A stretch of DNA of 64,000 nucleotides from Roseomonas marmotae. GTDB taxonomy: Bacteria > Pseudomonadota > Alphaproteobacteria > Acetobacterales > Acetobacteraceae. The notes under the pieces were generated by a model. That model was not told where the DNA came from. It was given only the letters and a program-made list of their open reading frames with translations, and searched no databases. This document shows positions 51,806 through 61,856 of the stretch, in pieces (the first letter of the stretch is position 1; each line of letters opens with the position of its first letter). Both the position numbers and the translations under genes were made by a program. Location of the stretch: the NCBI RefSeq assembly GCF_017654485.1, contig NZ_CP061091.1, positions 1,983,501-2,047,500 of the forward strand, given 5' to 3'.

Positions 51806-52293
51806 TGATCCACTACCAGCTTCGCTGCGACCAGGGCCACGAATTCGACGGCTGGTACAGGGACAGCACCGCCTTCGAGAAGCTTGCCGATGCCGGGCTG
51901 GTGGAATGCCCGGTCTGCGGTGGCTCCAAGGTCACGCGTGCCCTGATGGCGCCGGCCATTCCGAAGAAGGGCCGCACCAAGGCGGCTGAGCCGGCCGAGC
52001 CTGTGGTGCCCCAGCAGCCCGCGCCGCCCCCGGAGGCTGGGGCGCAGCAGCAGGCCGCCGCCGGGCCGATCCCGGCGCAGATGGTGGCGCTGCTGCAGCG
52101 GATGCGGGCCGAGGTGGAGAAGAACTGCGACTATGTCGGCAGCGGCTTCGCCGAGGAGGCGCGCAAGATGCACCGGGGCGAGACCGAGTTCCGCGGCATC
52201 TATGGCGAGGCCAGCGACACCGATGCCGAGGCCCTGAGGGATGAGGGCATCGACATCGCCCGCCTGCCCTGGGTCCCAAGGGCGGACGGCTGA
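51805..52293 (+). CDS. DUF1178 family protein
   Basis: A 162-residue protein beginning MIHYQLRCDQGHEFDGWYRD, with a zinc-ribbon-like pair (RCDQGH and ECPVCGGSKV) typical of DUF1178. A Pro/Ala/Gln-rich linker (about residues 60-92) precedes the conserved C-terminal GETEFRGIYGEASDTDAEALRDEGI and LPWVPRADG. Function is unknown. In many Alphaproteobacteria it follows grxC and a nitrilase-like gene; here the nitrilase is missing and it overlaps grxC directly. Confidence 0.9.
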   Translation: MIHYQLRCDQGHEFDGWYRDSTAFEKLADAGLVECPVCGGSKVTRALMAPAIPKKGRTKAAEPAEPVVPQQPAPPPEAGAQQQAAAGPIPAQMVALLQRMRAEVEKNCDYVGSGFAEEARKMHRGETEFRGIYGEASDTDAEALRDEGIDIARLPWVPRADG

Positions 52294-52296
52294 GGC

Positions 52297-53034
52297 TCAG
52301 TCCCGCGCCAGCGCCACGATGTAGTTGACCGCCACATCGGGCGTGGCGCGCCAGGCCCGGCCCGGTGCCCCCTGGGGCGCCATGCCGGAGATCGCCACCA
52401 CCCGCAGCCCGGCCCGGCGCGCCTCGGCGCCCAGCTCGGCGGGGGTGACGAACATCTTCCAGTCATGGGTGCCGCGCGGCAGCAGCCGCAGGAGGTATTC
52501 CGCGCCCAGCTTGGCGAAAAGGAAGGACCGCGCGGTGCGGTTGAGGGTGGAGAGGAAGACCATCCCGCCTGGCTTCGTCAGCTTGGCCAGCGCGGCCAGG
52601 AAGGCGGCGCGGTCGGCGACATGCTCGATCACCTCCAGCGCCATCACCGCGTCGAAGCGGGCGCCCTCGGCCGCCAGCGCCTCTGGCATGCCCTCGCGGT
52701 AGTCGATCTCCAGCCCTTCCGCCGCCGCATGCGCGCGGGCGGCGGCGAGTGCCGCCGGGGCGGCGTCCAGCCCCGTTACTTTCGCCCCCAGGTGGGCCAT
52801 ACCCTCGGCGGCCAGGCCGGCACCGCAGCCGACATCCAGCAGCGTCAGGCCGCCCAGCCGCGCCGGATCGCCGCCCCGCGCCCGGGCCAGGTGCTGGGCG
52901 ATCCAGCCGCAGCGCAGCGGATTCATGGCGTGCAGAGGCGCCATGGGACCCTGCGGGTCCCACCACTCGGCGGCCAGGGCATCGAACTTGGCGATCTCCT
53001 CCGGGGTTGCGGTCGCATGGGTGATGTCGGTCAT
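52297..53034 (-). CDS. ubiG: Bifunctional ubiquinone O-methyltransferase UbiG
   Basis: A 245-residue class I SAM methyltransferase. EIAKFDALAAEWWDPQGPMAPLHAMNPLR is the UbiG N-terminal signature. Motif I is LLDVGCGAGLAAEGMA. VMALEVIEHVADRAAFL and the MVFLSTLNRTARSFLFAKLGAEYLLRLLPRGTHDW block are diagnostic. It carries out both O-methylations of ubiquinone synthesis at the membrane. It converges on DUF1178 with a three-base gap between stops and is divergent from lysC. Confidence 0.95.
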   Translation of the reverse strand: MTDITHATATPEEIAKFDALAAEWWDPQGPMAPLHAMNPLRCGWIAQHLARARGGDPARLGGLTLLDVGCGAGLAAEGMAHLGAKVTGLDAAPAALAAARAHAAAEGLEIDYREGMPEALAAEGARFDAVMALEVIEHVADRAAFLAALAKLTKPGGMVFLSTLNRTARSFLFAKLGAEYLLRLLPRGTHDWKMFVTPAELGAEARRAGLRVVAISGMAPQGAPGRAWRATPDVAVNYIVALARD

Positions 53035-53051
53035 GGCGGCGTCTTCCCCGG

Positions 53052-53080
53052 TTGCGGTGCAGCGCAGTGCCCGTTATCTG
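53052..53080 (+). promoter_or_regulatory. Sigma-70-type promoter for lysC
   Basis: TTGCGG (53052-53057) and TATCTG (53075-53080) are separated by 17 bases. The predicted start near 53087 gives a leader of about 65 bases. In it GCCGC and GCGGC (53097-53110) form a small hairpin followed, after ten bases, by a T-rich stretch. This could be a weak attenuator, but no leader peptide or riboswitch core was recognised. Confidence 0.5.
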
Positions 53081-53151
53081 TCGCAGCCCCTCGCCGGCCG
53101 CAACTGCGGCAGGCACTCCGTTTCATTTTCGGATCGACTCCCAGAACCGCA

Positions 53152-54372
53152 ATGGCCCGTATCGTGATGAAGTTCGGCGGCACTTCCGTCGCCGACCTGG
53201 ACCGTATCCGCAACGTCGCCAACCGCGTGAAACGGGAAGTCGATGCGGGCAACGAGGTGGCCGTGGTGGTTTCCGCCATGTCCGGCACCACCAACCAGCT
53301 GGTGAAGTGGTGCACTGAGCTGTCGCCGCTGCACGATGCCCGCGAATACGACACCGTGGTCGCGACCGGAGAGCAGGTGACGATCGGCCTGCTGGCCATC
53401 GCGCTGCAGACCATCGGCGTCGATGCGCGTTCCTGGCAGGGCTGGCAGATCCCGATCAGGACGGATGATGCCCATGGCAAGGCCCGCGTCGAGGAGATCG
53501 ACGGCACCGTGCTGATCGAGCGGATGAAGACCGGTCAGGTGCCGGTGGTGGCGGGCTTCCAGGGCATCGGCCCGGACAACCGCGTGACCACCCTGGGCCG
53601 TGGCGGCTCGGACCTCTCGGCCGTCGCCATCGCCGCCGCGGTCAAGGCTGACCGTTGCGACATCTATACGGATGTGGACGGCGTCTACACCACCGACCCG
53701 CGCATCGTGCCCAAGGCACGCAAGCTGCCGGCGGTGGCTTATGAAGAAATGCTGGAGCTGGCTTCGGTCGGCGCCAAGGTGTTGCAGACCCGCTCGGTCG
53801 AACTGGCCATGAAGCAGCGGGTGCGGGTACAGGTTCTGTCCTCCTTCGAGGACAAGCCGGGCTCGATGGTCGTGGATGAGGATGAGATCGTGGAACAGCC
53901 GCTGGTGACGGGCGTCGCCTATTCCCGCGACGAGGCCAAGGTGACGCTGCGCCGGGTGCCGGACAAGCCCGGCATCGCCGCGCAGGTCTTCGTCCCGCTG
54001 TCGGAAGCCAATGTGAACGTGGACATGATCGTCCAGAACCTGGGCGCCGACGGCACGACCGACATGACCTTCACCGTGGGCAAGACCGACCTGCCGCGCG
54101 CGAAGGAAGTGCTGGAGAAGGCCCGCCCGGTCATCCAGTTCGAAGCGATGATCACCGATCCGGAGGTCGCCAAGATCTCTATCGTCGGCATCGGCATGCG
54201 CTCCCATGCCGGCGTGGCCGCGACCATGTTCAAGGCCCTGAGCGAGAAGGGCATCAACATCCAGGTGATCTCGACCTCCGAGATCAAGACCAGCGTGCTG
54301 GTCGGCCTGGAATACACCGAGCTGGCCGTGCGCGCCCTGCACACGGCCTATGGCCTGGACGCCCCGGGTTAA
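53152..54372 (+). CDS. lysC: Aspartate kinase
   Basis: A 406-residue monofunctional aspartokinase for lysine, threonine and methionine synthesis. KFGGTSVADLDRI (from residue 7) binds ATP and aspartate. VATGEQVTIGLLAIAL and TTLGRGGSDLSAVAIAAA complete the kinase domain. Two ACT domains follow (VTLRRVPDKPGIAAQVFVPL and SIVGIGMRSHAGVAATMFKAL) for feedback inhibition. Length and domain order are those of the alpha-subunit type. The start follows a promoter-like region between ubiG and lysC. Confidence 0.96.
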   Translation: MARIVMKFGGTSVADLDRIRNVANRVKREVDAGNEVAVVVSAMSGTTNQLVKWCTELSPLHDAREYDTVVATGEQVTIGLLAIALQTIGVDARSWQGWQIPIRTDDAHGKARVEEIDGTVLIERMKTGQVPVVAGFQGIGPDNRVTTLGRGGSDLSAVAIAAAVKADRCDIYTDVDGVYTTDPRIVPKARKLPAVAYEEMLELASVGAKVLQTRSVELAMKQRVRVQVLSSFEDKPGSMVVDEDEIVEQPLVTGVAYSRDEAKVTLRRVPDKPGIAAQVFVPLSEANVNVDMIVQNLGADGTTDMTFTVGKTDLPRAKEVLEKARPVIQFEAMITDPEVAKISIVGIGMRSHAGVAATMFKALSEKGINIQVISTSEIKTSVLVGLEYTELAVRALHTAYGLDAPG

Positions 54373-54382
54373 GGAACGCCAG

Positions 54383-55423
54383 ATGCCGATGGATGCGCTC
54401 GCCCCCGTGATGGACCCCTCGCTCGAGGCGCTGATGGCGCGCGGCGCCGCTTTCCTCGGCACGCGCTACGCCATCCTGGGCGGGGCGATGAGCTGGGTCA
54501 GCGAGCGCAACCTCGTCGCCGCCCTCTCCAATGCCGGCGCCTTCGGCGTCATCGCCTGCGGCGCCATGATGCCGGACCGCCTGGCCGAGGAGATCGCCGC
54601 CACCCAGGCGCTGACGGACAAGCCCTTTGGCGTCAACCTGATCACGATGCACCCGAACCTGATGGAGCTGGTGCAGGTCTGCCTGGACGCGAAGGTCGGC
54701 CATATCGTCTTCGCCGGCGGCATCCCGCCCGGGCCCGCCATCAAGGCGGCCAAGGATGGCGGCGCCAAGGTCATCTGCTTCGCCCCGGCGCTGGCCTTGG
54801 CCAAGAAGCTGGTGCGTTCCGGCGCCGATGCGCTGGTGATCGAGGGTTCCGAGGCCGGCGGGCATATCGGCCCGGTCAGCCTGACCGTGCTGGCGCAGGA
54901 GATCCTGCCGCATATCCGCGACGTGCCGGTCTATGTGGCCGGCGGCATCGGGCGGGGCGAGGCCATCCTCTCCTATCTGGAGATGGGCGCGGCGGGCGTG
55001 CAGATCGGCACCCGCTTCGTCTGCGCCACCGAATGCATCGCGCATCCGAACTTCAAGCGCGCCTTCATCCGCGGCGCGGCGCGCGACGCCCTGCCGACGG
55101 TGCAGCTGGACGAGAGCTTCCCCGTCATTCCGGTGCGCGCCTTGCAGAACGGAGGCACCAAGCGCTTCCTGGAACACCAGGCCGAGGTCATCCGCCGCTT
55201 CAAGGCAGGCGAGGTGGCAAAGGATGCCGGGCAGCTTGAGATCGAGCATTTCTGGGCCGGTGCCCTCCGCCGCGCGGTGGTGGATGGCGATGTCGAGAAT
55301 GGCAGCCTGATGGCGGGCCAGAGCGTTGGCATGGTGACCAAGGAGCAGCCGGCGGCCGAGATCATCGCCGAACTGCTGGACCAGGCCTCCGCCGCATTGA
55401 CCGCGCGACGCGCCGGCGCTTGA
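54383..55423 (+). CDS. NAD(P)H-dependent flavin oxidoreductase (nitronate monooxygenase-like)
   Basis: A 346-residue FMN TIM-barrel protein of the NMO/2-nitropropane dioxygenase family. AILGGAMSWVSERNLVAALSNAGAFGVIACG forms the FMN-binding N-terminus. GADALVIEGSEAGGHIG holds the catalytic-type His, and VYVAGGIGRGEAILSYLEMGAAGVQIGTRF the phosphate site. AAGGA seven bases before the ATG supports the start. It lies 10 bases after lysC and is likely in its operon. Substrates could be nitronates or enoyl compounds. In related genomes a ptsP gene often lies next to lysC. Confidence 0.88.
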   Translation: MPMDALAPVMDPSLEALMARGAAFLGTRYAILGGAMSWVSERNLVAALSNAGAFGVIACGAMMPDRLAEEIAATQALTDKPFGVNLITMHPNLMELVQVCLDAKVGHIVFAGGIPPGPAIKAAKDGGAKVICFAPALALAKKLVRSGADALVIEGSEAGGHIGPVSLTVLAQEILPHIRDVPVYVAGGIGRGEAILSYLEMGAAGVQIGTRFVCATECIAHPNFKRAFIRGAARDALPTVQLDESFPVIPVRALQNGGTKRFLEHQAEVIRRFKAGEVAKDAGQLEIEHFWAGALRRAVVDGDVENGSLMAGQSVGMVTKEQPAAEIIAELLDQASAALTARRAGA

Positions 55424-55432
55424 AGAAAGTGG

Positions 55433-55491
55433 AGGGGGCGGCCGCCGTGCCGATGCCCCGCCGACGGCCGTAGGAGCAGGGGGCGGCCGCC
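55433..55491. repeat. Pair of 14-bp direct repeats
   Basis: AGGGGGCGGCCGCC occurs at 55433-55446 and again at 55478-55491, 45 bases apart, in the gap between the flavin oxidoreductase and the RodZ-like gene. Each copy contains the palindrome GCGGCCGC. The repeats may be regulator sites or a trace of local duplication. Confidence 0.45.
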
Positions 55492-55539
55492 ACTGCAACC
55501 GTTCGCCGCAACCCGCGCGGCGCGATAGGTGCCCTCCAC

Positions 55540-56652
55540 GTGGCCTATGACATGAAGCGTCATCCCCGCCCTGAGACCAGTGCCGAAGCGGTAAGGGTGG
55601 GGGAGGAGCTGCGCGACGCGCGTCTCGCCTCCGGCCTCAGCCTGGAAGAGGCCGAGGACCGGCTCCGCATCAACCGGCGCTATCTGGCGGCGCTGGAGGA
55701 AGGGCGGGTTCGGGACCTGCCGGGCGTGACCTATGCCACCGGCTTCATCCGCAGCTATGCCCAGATGCTGGGGCTGGACGCGTCCGAGATGGTGCGCCGC
55801 TTCCGGGAGGGAGCCGGCGTTGCCGCCGCTTCCAAGGATCTCGTCTTCCCCGAGCCGGTGCCCGAGCGCGGCATTCCGGCGGGCGCCATCATGATGGTGG
55901 GCGCCGTGCTGGCGGTCGCGGGCTATGCCGGCTGGTATTACTGGAGCGGCTCCTCCCAGCGCACCGTGGACGTTGTGCCGGCCCTGCCACCCCGGCTGGA
56001 GCAGTCCGCACGCGAGGCCGGCGCGCCGCCGCTGCCGGGCGCGGCGATGCCCGGCAGTGCGGGCCAGGCCCTGCCGCCCGGCACCTCGGCCGTGACGGGC
56101 GCTACCCCGCGCATCAATCCGCCGCCAGCCACGGCCCTGCCGCCTGCCGCGCTGCCCCCCGGAACGCCGCCGGCCGGTCCGGTTGCCGGTTTCCCGGCCA
56201 CGGTGCCCGCGCCCGCGCCAGTCACCGCGCCGGCACCGGCCGCGGGTCAGCCGCGCCCGGAGCAGCCGGCGCCGCCGGCCGGAAGCGCCGTCCTGACCCC
56301 CGAGCAGCCGGCACCCGCCGCGCCGGAACCGCCGCCCCTGACGGCCGCCGAGCCGGCCACACCCGCAGCCAGCGGGATCGTGCTGCGTGCCACGGAGGAT
56401 GCCTGGGTGCAGATCCGCGACACCCGCACCGGCCGCACGGTCCTCAGCCGCATCCTTCGGCCGAAGGAAACCTATGAGGTGCCGGAGGGTGGCAATCTCA
56501 TCCTGACCACCGGCCGTATCGAAGGCCTGGCCATCGAGGTAGACGGCAAGCCCTCCGCCGCCTCGCAGGGGCTCGTCGGTGTCCGCCGCGACATTCTGCT
56601 GGACCCGGCCCGCCTCCGGGATGCCGAGCCTGGGCAATTGCCGACCCGTTAA
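55540..56652 (+). CDS. RodZ-like protein: HTH_25 domain, one TM helix, DUF4115
   Basis: A 370-residue bitopic protein. The cytoplasmic HTH (about residues 19-80, [33 protein letters not shown]) is followed by one helix (113-135, [20 protein letters not shown]). A long Pro/Ala linker (about 145-278) leads to a C-terminal DUF4115 domain ([20 protein letters not shown]). This is the RodZ layout, linking MreB to the elongasome. GTG 55540 or ATG 55552 may start it. It heads the conserved cluster with ispG, as in other Alphaproteobacteria. The linker is low-complexity and likely disordered in the periplasm. Confidence 0.85.
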   Translation: MAYDMKRHPRPETSAEAVRVGEELRDARLASGLSLEEAEDRLRINRRYLAALEEGRVRDLPGVTYATGFIRSYAQMLGLDASEMVRRFREGAGVAAASKDLVFPEPVPERGIPAGAIMMVGAVLAVAGYAGWYYWSGSSQRTVDVVPALPPRLEQSAREAGAPPLPGAAMPGSAGQALPPGTSAVTGATPRINPPPATALPPAALPPGTPPAGPVAGFPATVPAPAPVTAPAPAAGQPRPEQPAPPAGSAVLTPEQPAPAAPEPPPLTAAEPATPAASGIVLRATEDAWVQIRDTRTGRTVLSRILRPKETYEVPEGGNLILTTGRIEGLAIEVDGKPSAASQGLVGVRRDILLDPARLRDAEPGQLPTR

Positions 56653-56750
56653 GCGCCCGCCGGCGGGGAGATCGCCCGAAAGGTGCCTTGGCCTCCCGCC
56701 CGCGGGCTGCCATATCGGCGGCTGACCGCAGCGGGAGGGTTCCGGCCGCC

Positions 56751-57890
56751 ATGTCCTATCGTCCGTATCAGCAGATCCTGCGCCGCAAATCGCGGCAGAT
56801 CCGCGTCGGCAAGGTGTTGGTCGGTGGCGATGCGCCGATCTCGGTGCAGACCATGACCAATACGCCGACCGAGGATGCCGCCGCGACCATCGCGCAGATC
56901 CGTCGGGCGGAGCTGGCCGGCGTGGATATCGTCCGCGTCTCCTGCCCCACCGAGGAATCGACGGCGGCGCTCAAGGAGATCGTCCACGAGGTCAATGTGC
57001 CCGTCGTGGCGGATATCCATTTCCATTACCGCAGGGCCATCGAGGCCGCCGTGGCCGGTGCCGCCTGCCTCCGTATCAACCCCGGCAATATCGGCAGCAA
57101 GGAGAGGGTGCGGGAGGTGGTGAAGGCCGCCCGCGACCATGGCTGCTCCATTCGCATCGGCGTCAATGCCGGCAGCCTGGAGCGCCACCTGCTGGAGAAA
57201 TACGGCGAGCCGAACCCGGAGGCGCTGGTGGAAAGCGCCCTCTGGCACGCCGCCCACCTGCAGGAACTGGACTTCCACGAGTTCAAGATCAGCGTGAAGG
57301 CCTCCGACGTCTTCCTCGCGGTCGCCGCCTACCAGCAATTGGCCGAGGCCTGCGACCACCCGCTGCATATAGGCATCACCGAGGCGGGCGGGAAGCGCAC
57401 GGGAACGGTGAAGTCCTCGATCGGCCTCGGCTCCCTCCTCTGGGCCGGCATCGGCGATACCATGCGCGTCTCCCTCTCGGCCGAGCCGGAGGAGGAGGTG
57501 CATGTCGGCTGGGACATCCTGAAGTCGCTGGGTATCCGCCACCGGGGCGTGAAGATCATCTCCTGCCCCTCCTGCGCCCGGCAGGGCTTCAATGTCATCA
57601 GGACGGTGGAGACGCTGGAGGAGCGGCTGGCGCATATCGAGACGCCGCTGACCCTCTCCATCATCGGCTGCGTGGTGAACGGGCCGGGCGAGGCGTTGAT
57701 GACGGATATCGGCGTGACGGGCGGTGGCGCCGGGCGCCACATGGTCTATCACGCCGGCAAGACTGACCACACGGTCGAGGGCGAGGCGATGGTCGATCAC
57801 ATCGTCGAACTGGTCGAGAAGAAGGCTGCCGAGATCGCGGCGGCCAAGCAGGCTGAGGCCCGGGCGGCTTCGGCCGATGCGGCGGAGTGA
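56751..57890 (+). CDS. ispG: 4-hydroxy-3-methylbut-2-enyl-diphosphate synthase (flavodoxin-type)
   Basis: A 379-residue MEP-pathway enzyme that reductively opens the cyclic diphosphate. The N-terminal TIM-barrel has [22 protein letters not shown] and [17 protein letters not shown]. The C-terminal Fe-S domain supplies Cys ligands in [11 protein letters not shown] and [11 protein letters not shown], plus a Glu. The start at MSYRPYQQ follows GGGAGG by about 12 bases; a 21-residue upstream extension is not conserved. hisS follows after four bases. Its position next to a RodZ-like gene is typical. Confidence 0.95.
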   Translation: MSYRPYQQILRRKSRQIRVGKVLVGGDAPISVQTMTNTPTEDAAATIAQIRRAELAGVDIVRVSCPTEESTAALKEIVHEVNVPVVADIHFHYRRAIEAAVAGAACLRINPGNIGSKERVREVVKAARDHGCSIRIGVNAGSLERHLLEKYGEPNPEALVESALWHAAHLQELDFHEFKISVKASDVFLAVAAYQQLAEACDHPLHIGITEAGGKRTGTVKSSIGLGSLLWAGIGDTMRVSLSAEPEEEVHVGWDILKSLGIRHRGVKIISCPSCARQGFNVIRTVETLEERLAHIETPLTLSIIGCVVNGPGEALMTDIGVTGGGAGRHMVYHAGKTDHTVEGEAMVDHIVELVEKKAAEIAAAKQAEARAASADAAE

Positions 57891-57894
57891 AGAC

Positions 57895-59214
57895 GTGAGC
57901 GGAATGCAGCCGGTACGCGGCACCAGGGACCTGATCGGCGAGACCTTCCGCCGCCACCAGCATGTCATCGACACCGCCCGCCATGTCTCCGGCCTCTACG
58001 GCATGGAGGAATGGGCGACGCCGATCTTCGAGAGCACCAGCGTCTTCTCGCGCAGCCTGGGCGAGACCTCGGACGTGGTGTCCAAGGAGATGTACACCTT
58101 CGAGGACCGGGGCGGGGACAGCCTGACCCTGCGGCCCGAGGGCACGGCGGGCGTCTGCCGCGCGCTGGTCAGCAATGGCCTCACCCAGGGTGGCCTGCCG
58201 CGCAAGGTCTTCTATGCCGGCCCGATGTTCCGCTACGAGCGGCCCCAGAAGGGCCGCTTCCGCCAGTTCCACCAGATCGGCGCCGAGATCCTGGGCGCGG
58301 CCGAGCCGCTGGCCGACGCCGAGGTGATCGCGATGGGCTGGCAGATCATCCAGCAGCTCGGCATCGACGACGGCGTGGTGCTGGAGATCAACACGCTGGG
58401 CGACGCCCCCTCCCGCGACGCCTATCGCGCGGCGCTGGTCGCCTATTTCCGGTCCCACGCGGCGCAGCTTTCGGCCGAGAGCCAGGCGCGGCTGGAAAAG
58501 AACCCGATGCGCATCCTGGACAGCAAGGATGAGGGCGACAGGAAGCTGGTGGCCGGCGCGCCGACCATCGACGGCCACCTGACGCCGGATGCCAGGTCCT
58601 TCTTCGACAGGGTGCTGAGCTACCTGGACCAGTTCGGCGTCCCCTATCGCCGCAATCCCCGCATCGTGCGCGGACTGGACTATTACAGCCACACTGCCTT
58701 CGAGTTCGTCACCGACCGCCTTGGCGCCCAGGGCACCGTGATGGGCGGCGGGCGCTACGAGGGACTGGTGCAGGAGATGGGAGGCCCGGCCACCCCCAGC
58801 GTGGGCTGGGCGGCAGGTGTCGAGCGGCTGGCGGAACTGCTGGAGGAAGCGCCGGAGGCGACGCGGCCCGTGGCGGTGATCCCGGTGGCGGAAGCCCAGG
58901 AAGCCGCCGCGCTGGCGCTGACGCAGATGCTGCGCCAGGGCGGCATCCCGGCCGAGATCGCCTATAAAGGCAACCTGAAGAAGCGGATGGAGCGTGCCAA
59001 CAAGACCGGCGCCCAAGCTGCCGTCATCATCGGTGAGAGCGAGGTGGCGGAGGGCGTCTATGTCGTCCGCAACCTGCGCGACGGCTCGCAGGAGCGCGTC
59101 GGTGCTCCCGGCCTGCTGCCCGCCCTGGCCGCCGCCGGCGTCGAGGACGCGATGCTGGAGCAGATGATGGACAGCATCGAGGTCGGCTTCGAAAGCGACG
59201 ACGAGACGGCATGA
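57895..59214 (+). CDS. hisS: Histidine--tRNA ligase
   Basis: A 439-residue class II synthetase. The start [17 protein letters not shown] motif is present shortly after GTG 57895, which has GGAG 7 bases upstream. Motif 2 is [20 protein letters not shown]. The histidine-binding [12 protein letters not shown] and motif 3 [14 protein letters not shown] follow, then a C-terminal anticodon domain ([15 protein letters not shown]). It charges tRNA-His. The stop overlaps prfA as ATGA. Confidence 0.95.
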   Translation: MSGMQPVRGTRDLIGETFRRHQHVIDTARHVSGLYGMEEWATPIFESTSVFSRSLGETSDVVSKEMYTFEDRGGDSLTLRPEGTAGVCRALVSNGLTQGGLPRKVFYAGPMFRYERPQKGRFRQFHQIGAEILGAAEPLADAEVIAMGWQIIQQLGIDDGVVLEINTLGDAPSRDAYRAALVAYFRSHAAQLSAESQARLEKNPMRILDSKDEGDRKLVAGAPTIDGHLTPDARSFFDRVLSYLDQFGVPYRRNPRIVRGLDYYSHTAFEFVTDRLGAQGTVMGGGRYEGLVQEMGGPATPSVGWAAGVERLAELLEEAPEATRPVAVIPVAEAQEAAALALTQMLRQGGIPAEIAYKGNLKKRMERANKTGAQAAVIIGESEVAEGVYVVRNLRDGSQERVGAPGLLPALAAAGVEDAMLEQMMDSIEVGFESDDETA

Positions 59215-60281
59215 GCGGCACCAGCCCTGGCCTGTCGGAGAAGCTGAACCGGCTGCTCTACCGGGCCGACGAGTTGCGCGCCCTGCTGGAGACGGCCGAG
59301 GGCGGGCAGATCGGCGCCCTGGCGCGTGAGTTGTCGGAGCTGGAGCCGCTGGTGGAGAAGGTTGGCGCCCTGCGCGCCGCCGAGCGTGCCCGCGACGAGG
59401 CCGAAACCATGATGGCCGACCCCGAGATGCGGGAGTTGGCAGAGAGTGAATACTACGCCCAGCGCGACGCCGTGCCGGTGCTGGAGCGCGAGCTGCGCCT
59501 GATGCTGCTGCCGAAGGACGCGGCGGACGAGGGCAACGCCATCCTGGAAATCCGACCCGCCGCCGGTGGGGATGAGGCCGGGCTTTTCGCGGCGGAGCTG
59601 TTCGGCGCCTATCAGCGCTACGCGGCTTCCCGCGGCTGGCGCTTCGACATCATGGACTACGACGAAAACGAGGTCGGCGGCATCAAGGGCGCCGTGGCAG
59701 AGGTGCAGGGCAGGGGCGTCTTCGCCCGGCTGAAATACGAGAGCGGCGTCCATCGCGTCCAGCGCGTGCCGGCCACCGAGACGCAGGGGCGCATCCATAC
59801 CTCGACCGTGACGGTGGCCGTGCTGCCGGAGGCGGAGGAGGTGGATGTGCAGATCAATGAGAATGATCTGCGGATCGACACCTACCGGGCCAGCGGCGCC
59901 GGCGGCCAGCACGTCAACAAGACCGACAGCGCCGTGCGGATCACCCACATCCCCACCGGCACCGTGGTGGCGATGCAGGAGGAGCGCAGCCAGCACAAGA
60001 ACCGCGCCAAGGCGATGAAGGTGCTGCGCTCCCGCATCTACGACCAGCAGCGCCTGGCGGTGGATTCCGCCCGCGCGGGCGACCGCAAGGCGCAGGTGGG
60101 CACCGGCGACCGCAGCGAGCGCATCCGCACCTACAACTTTCCCCAGGGGCGGGTGACGGACCACCGCATCGGCCTGACCCTGCACAAGATCGACCGCGTG
60201 ATGCAGGGCGAGCTCGACGAGATCATCGACGCCCTGACCGCCGAGGACGAGGCGGCGCGGCTGGCGGCCGAAGGTGTCTGA
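59211..60281 (+). CDS. prfA: Peptide chain release factor 1
   Basis: A 356-residue RF1. The GGQ hydrolysis motif is at residues 231-233 ([15 protein letters not shown]). The codon-reading domain lies before it, and the [19 protein letters not shown] block is typical of RF1. It terminates translation at UAA and UAG. The ATG overlaps the hisS stop by four bases and the C-terminus overlaps prmC by eight. prmC methylates the Gln of GGQ, so the pair is functionally linked. Confidence 0.97.
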   Translation: MSGTSPGLSEKLNRLLYRADELRALLETAEGGQIGALARELSELEPLVEKVGALRAAERARDEAETMMADPEMRELAESEYYAQRDAVPVLERELRLMLLPKDAADEGNAILEIRPAAGGDEAGLFAAELFGAYQRYAASRGWRFDIMDYDENEVGGIKGAVAEVQGRGVFARLKYESGVHRVQRVPATETQGRIHTSTVTVAVLPEAEEVDVQINENDLRIDTYRASGAGGQHVNKTDSAVRITHIPTGTVVAMQEERSQHKNRAKAMKVLRSRIYDQQRLAVDSARAGDRKAQVGTGDRSERIRTYNFPQGRVTDHRIGLTLHKIDRVMQGELDEIIDALTAEDEAARLAAEGV

Positions 60282-61134
60282 CAGCTGCGCTGATCCGGCG
60301 GGCAGCGTCGGCAGCTTCCTCTGCCGGGCCGGCCAGCATCTACGTGCGGCGGCCATCGAGAACCCCCGGCTGGAGGCGCGGCTGCTGCTCTCCACCGCCA
60401 TGGGGGTGGAGAGCACGGCCCTGCTGCGCGACCCACGCGCGCTGGTGCCGCCCGAGGCCGCGGACCGCTTCGCCGGGATGCTGAAGCGCCGGCTGGCGCA
60501 TGAGCCCATGGCCTATGTGCTCGGGCACCAGGGCTTCTGGACGCTGGACCTCGCGGTATCCCCGGCCACGCTGATTCCCCGTGCCGACTCCGAGGCCATT
60601 GTCGAGGCCGCCTTGCAGGGACCGGCGCCCCGCCGCGTGCTGGATCTCGGCACCGGCACGGGCTGCCTGCTGCTGGCAGTGCTCTCGGAGCATCCGGGCG
60701 CTTTCGGGGTGGGGCTGGATCTTTCGCCCGGGGCGTCGGCGCTGGCGGCGGCCAATGCCCAGACCAACGGCCTGGCGGAGCGCGCGCTCTTCCTGGCCGG
60801 AAGCTGGGCCGAATCGCTGCTGGGCGGCTTCGACCTCGTTCTCTCCAACCCCCCCTATATCGAGCGCGCGGCGATACCCGCGCTGATGCCGGAGGTGGCG
60901 CTGCATGAGCCGGCACGGGCGCTGGATGGCGGGCCGGATGGGCTGGAGGCCTACCGGGTCATTGTCGCCGACCTGCCGCGCCTGCTGACCCCAGGCGGCC
61001 GCGCGGTGCTGGAACTTGGCCAGGGTCAGGCACCCGCGGTGGCGGCGCTGGCGCTGGCCGCCGGATTGGAAGTGCTGGGGACCCATGCAGATCTCGGGGG
61101 GGTGGATCGCGCCCTGATCCTGCGGAAGCCATGA
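60274..61134 (+). CDS. prmC: Peptide chain release factor N(5)-glutamine methyltransferase
   Basis: A 286-residue enzyme that methylates the Gln of the GGQ motif in RF1 and RF2. The N-terminal helical domain ([16 protein letters not shown]) leads to [29 protein letters not shown]. The SAM motif [16 protein letters not shown] and the catalytic NPPYIE follow. GTG 60274 starts the gene inside the end of prfA (8-base overlap). It is the last gene of the tightly coupled run beginning at ispG. Confidence 0.95.
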   Translation: MSDSCADPAGSVGSFLCRAGQHLRAAAIENPRLEARLLLSTAMGVESTALLRDPRALVPPEAADRFAGMLKRRLAHEPMAYVLGHQGFWTLDLAVSPATLIPRADSEAIVEAALQGPAPRRVLDLGTGTGCLLLAVLSEHPGAFGVGLDLSPGASALAAANAQTNGLAERALFLAGSWAESLLGGFDLVLSNPPYIERAAIPALMPEVALHEPARALDGGPDGLEAYRVIVADLPRLLTPGGRAVLELGQGQAPAVAALALAAGLEVLGTHADLGGVDRALILRKP

Positions 61135-61143
61135 AAAAACAGT

Positions 61144-61172
61144 TTGGCTGACACGAAAGGCGAGGCTAGGGT
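61144..61172 (+). promoter_or_regulatory. Candidate sigma-70 promoter for the DUF4167 gene
   Basis: TTGGCT (61144-61149) and TAGGGT (61167-61172) are 17 bases apart in the 226-base gap between prmC and the DUF4167 gene. The predicted leader would be about 180 bases, long enough to hold regulatory structure, though I recognised none. Both boxes are moderate matches. Confidence 0.4.
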
Positions 61173-61360
61173 GGGCTTCAGCGGCAGGATACGCGATAGC
61201 GGGCCTGGAAGCTGCCGGGGGACGCCAGTACGGCCATGATGGCCTTGGCCGCCCGGCACCGCAGCGACATAACCACCATCCGCGACCATTTCGGCCTGTT
61301 GGGGGCCTGCTGCCCCCTCACGCCGGTCAACGCGAGCATGAGACGGCGAACGCAATATCC

Positions 61361-61816
61361 ATGAACATTAAGCGCATGCGCGGCCGTGGCGGCCATCGTC
61401 AGGGTGGGGGCGGCGGCGGCCAGTTCCGGCAATCCGGAGGTGGTGGCGGCGGCGGCGGCAACCAGCCGATGAACCGCAACCACGTCTTCGATTCGAGTGG
61501 CCCGGACATGCGGCTGCGGGGCACGGCCCAGCAGTTGTTTGAGAAGTATCTGCAGCTTGGCCGCGATGCGACCGGCTCCGGCGACCGGGTCATGGCTGAG
61601 AGCTACTTTCAGCACGCGGAACATTATTTCCGCATCCTGAACGCGATGGCCCAGGCCGCGCAGCAGAACCAGCCCCAGAGCCGGCGCCCGCAGGGCGGCC
61701 CCGATGGCGCAGAGCAGGGTGAGGCCGGGAACGGCGAAGCCATCTCGGTCAATGGCGGCACTGATCCCGCCAGTGACGCCGAGGCTTCTGACGAGCAGCC
61801 GCAGACGGTTCAGTAA
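61361..61816 (+). CDS. DUF4167 domain protein, Gly-rich N-terminus
   Basis: A 151-residue protein with an RGRGG-type, Gly-rich basic start including runs of six and eight Gly (residues 17-33). The conserved DUF4167 core follows: SSGPDMRLRGTAQQLFEKYLQLGRDATGSGDRVMAESYFQHAEHYFRIL at about 45-93. The acidic tail is low-complexity. The RGG-like N-terminus suggests nucleic-acid binding, but no function is established. In Alphaproteobacteria it sits between prmC and clpB, as here. Confidence 0.9.
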   Translation: MNIKRMRGRGGHRQGGGGGGQFRQSGGGGGGGGNQPMNRNHVFDSSGPDMRLRGTAQQLFEKYLQLGRDATGSGDRVMAESYFQHAEHYFRILNAMAQAAQQNQPQSRRPQGGPDGAEQGEAGNGEAISVNGGTDPASDAEASDEQPQTVQ

Positions 61817-61821
61817 GACGC

Positions 61822-61845
61822 GAGGCTGGCCGCCGCGCCAGCCTC
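61822..61845. terminator. Hairpin between the DUF4167 and MOSC genes
   Basis: GAGGCTGGC and GCCAGCCTC pair perfectly (9 bp) around CGCCGC, six bases after the DUF4167 stop and before the convergent MOSC stop. No T-run follows on either strand, so termination may need Rho or simply protect 3-prime ends. Confidence 0.55.
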
Positions 61846-61856
61846 CCGTGCTGCCC

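Noticed and set aside
61361..61470. GGN repeat run as a microsatellite or CRISPR-like repeat
   Set aside because: It encodes the Gly-rich start of the DUF4167 protein and has no spacer structure.
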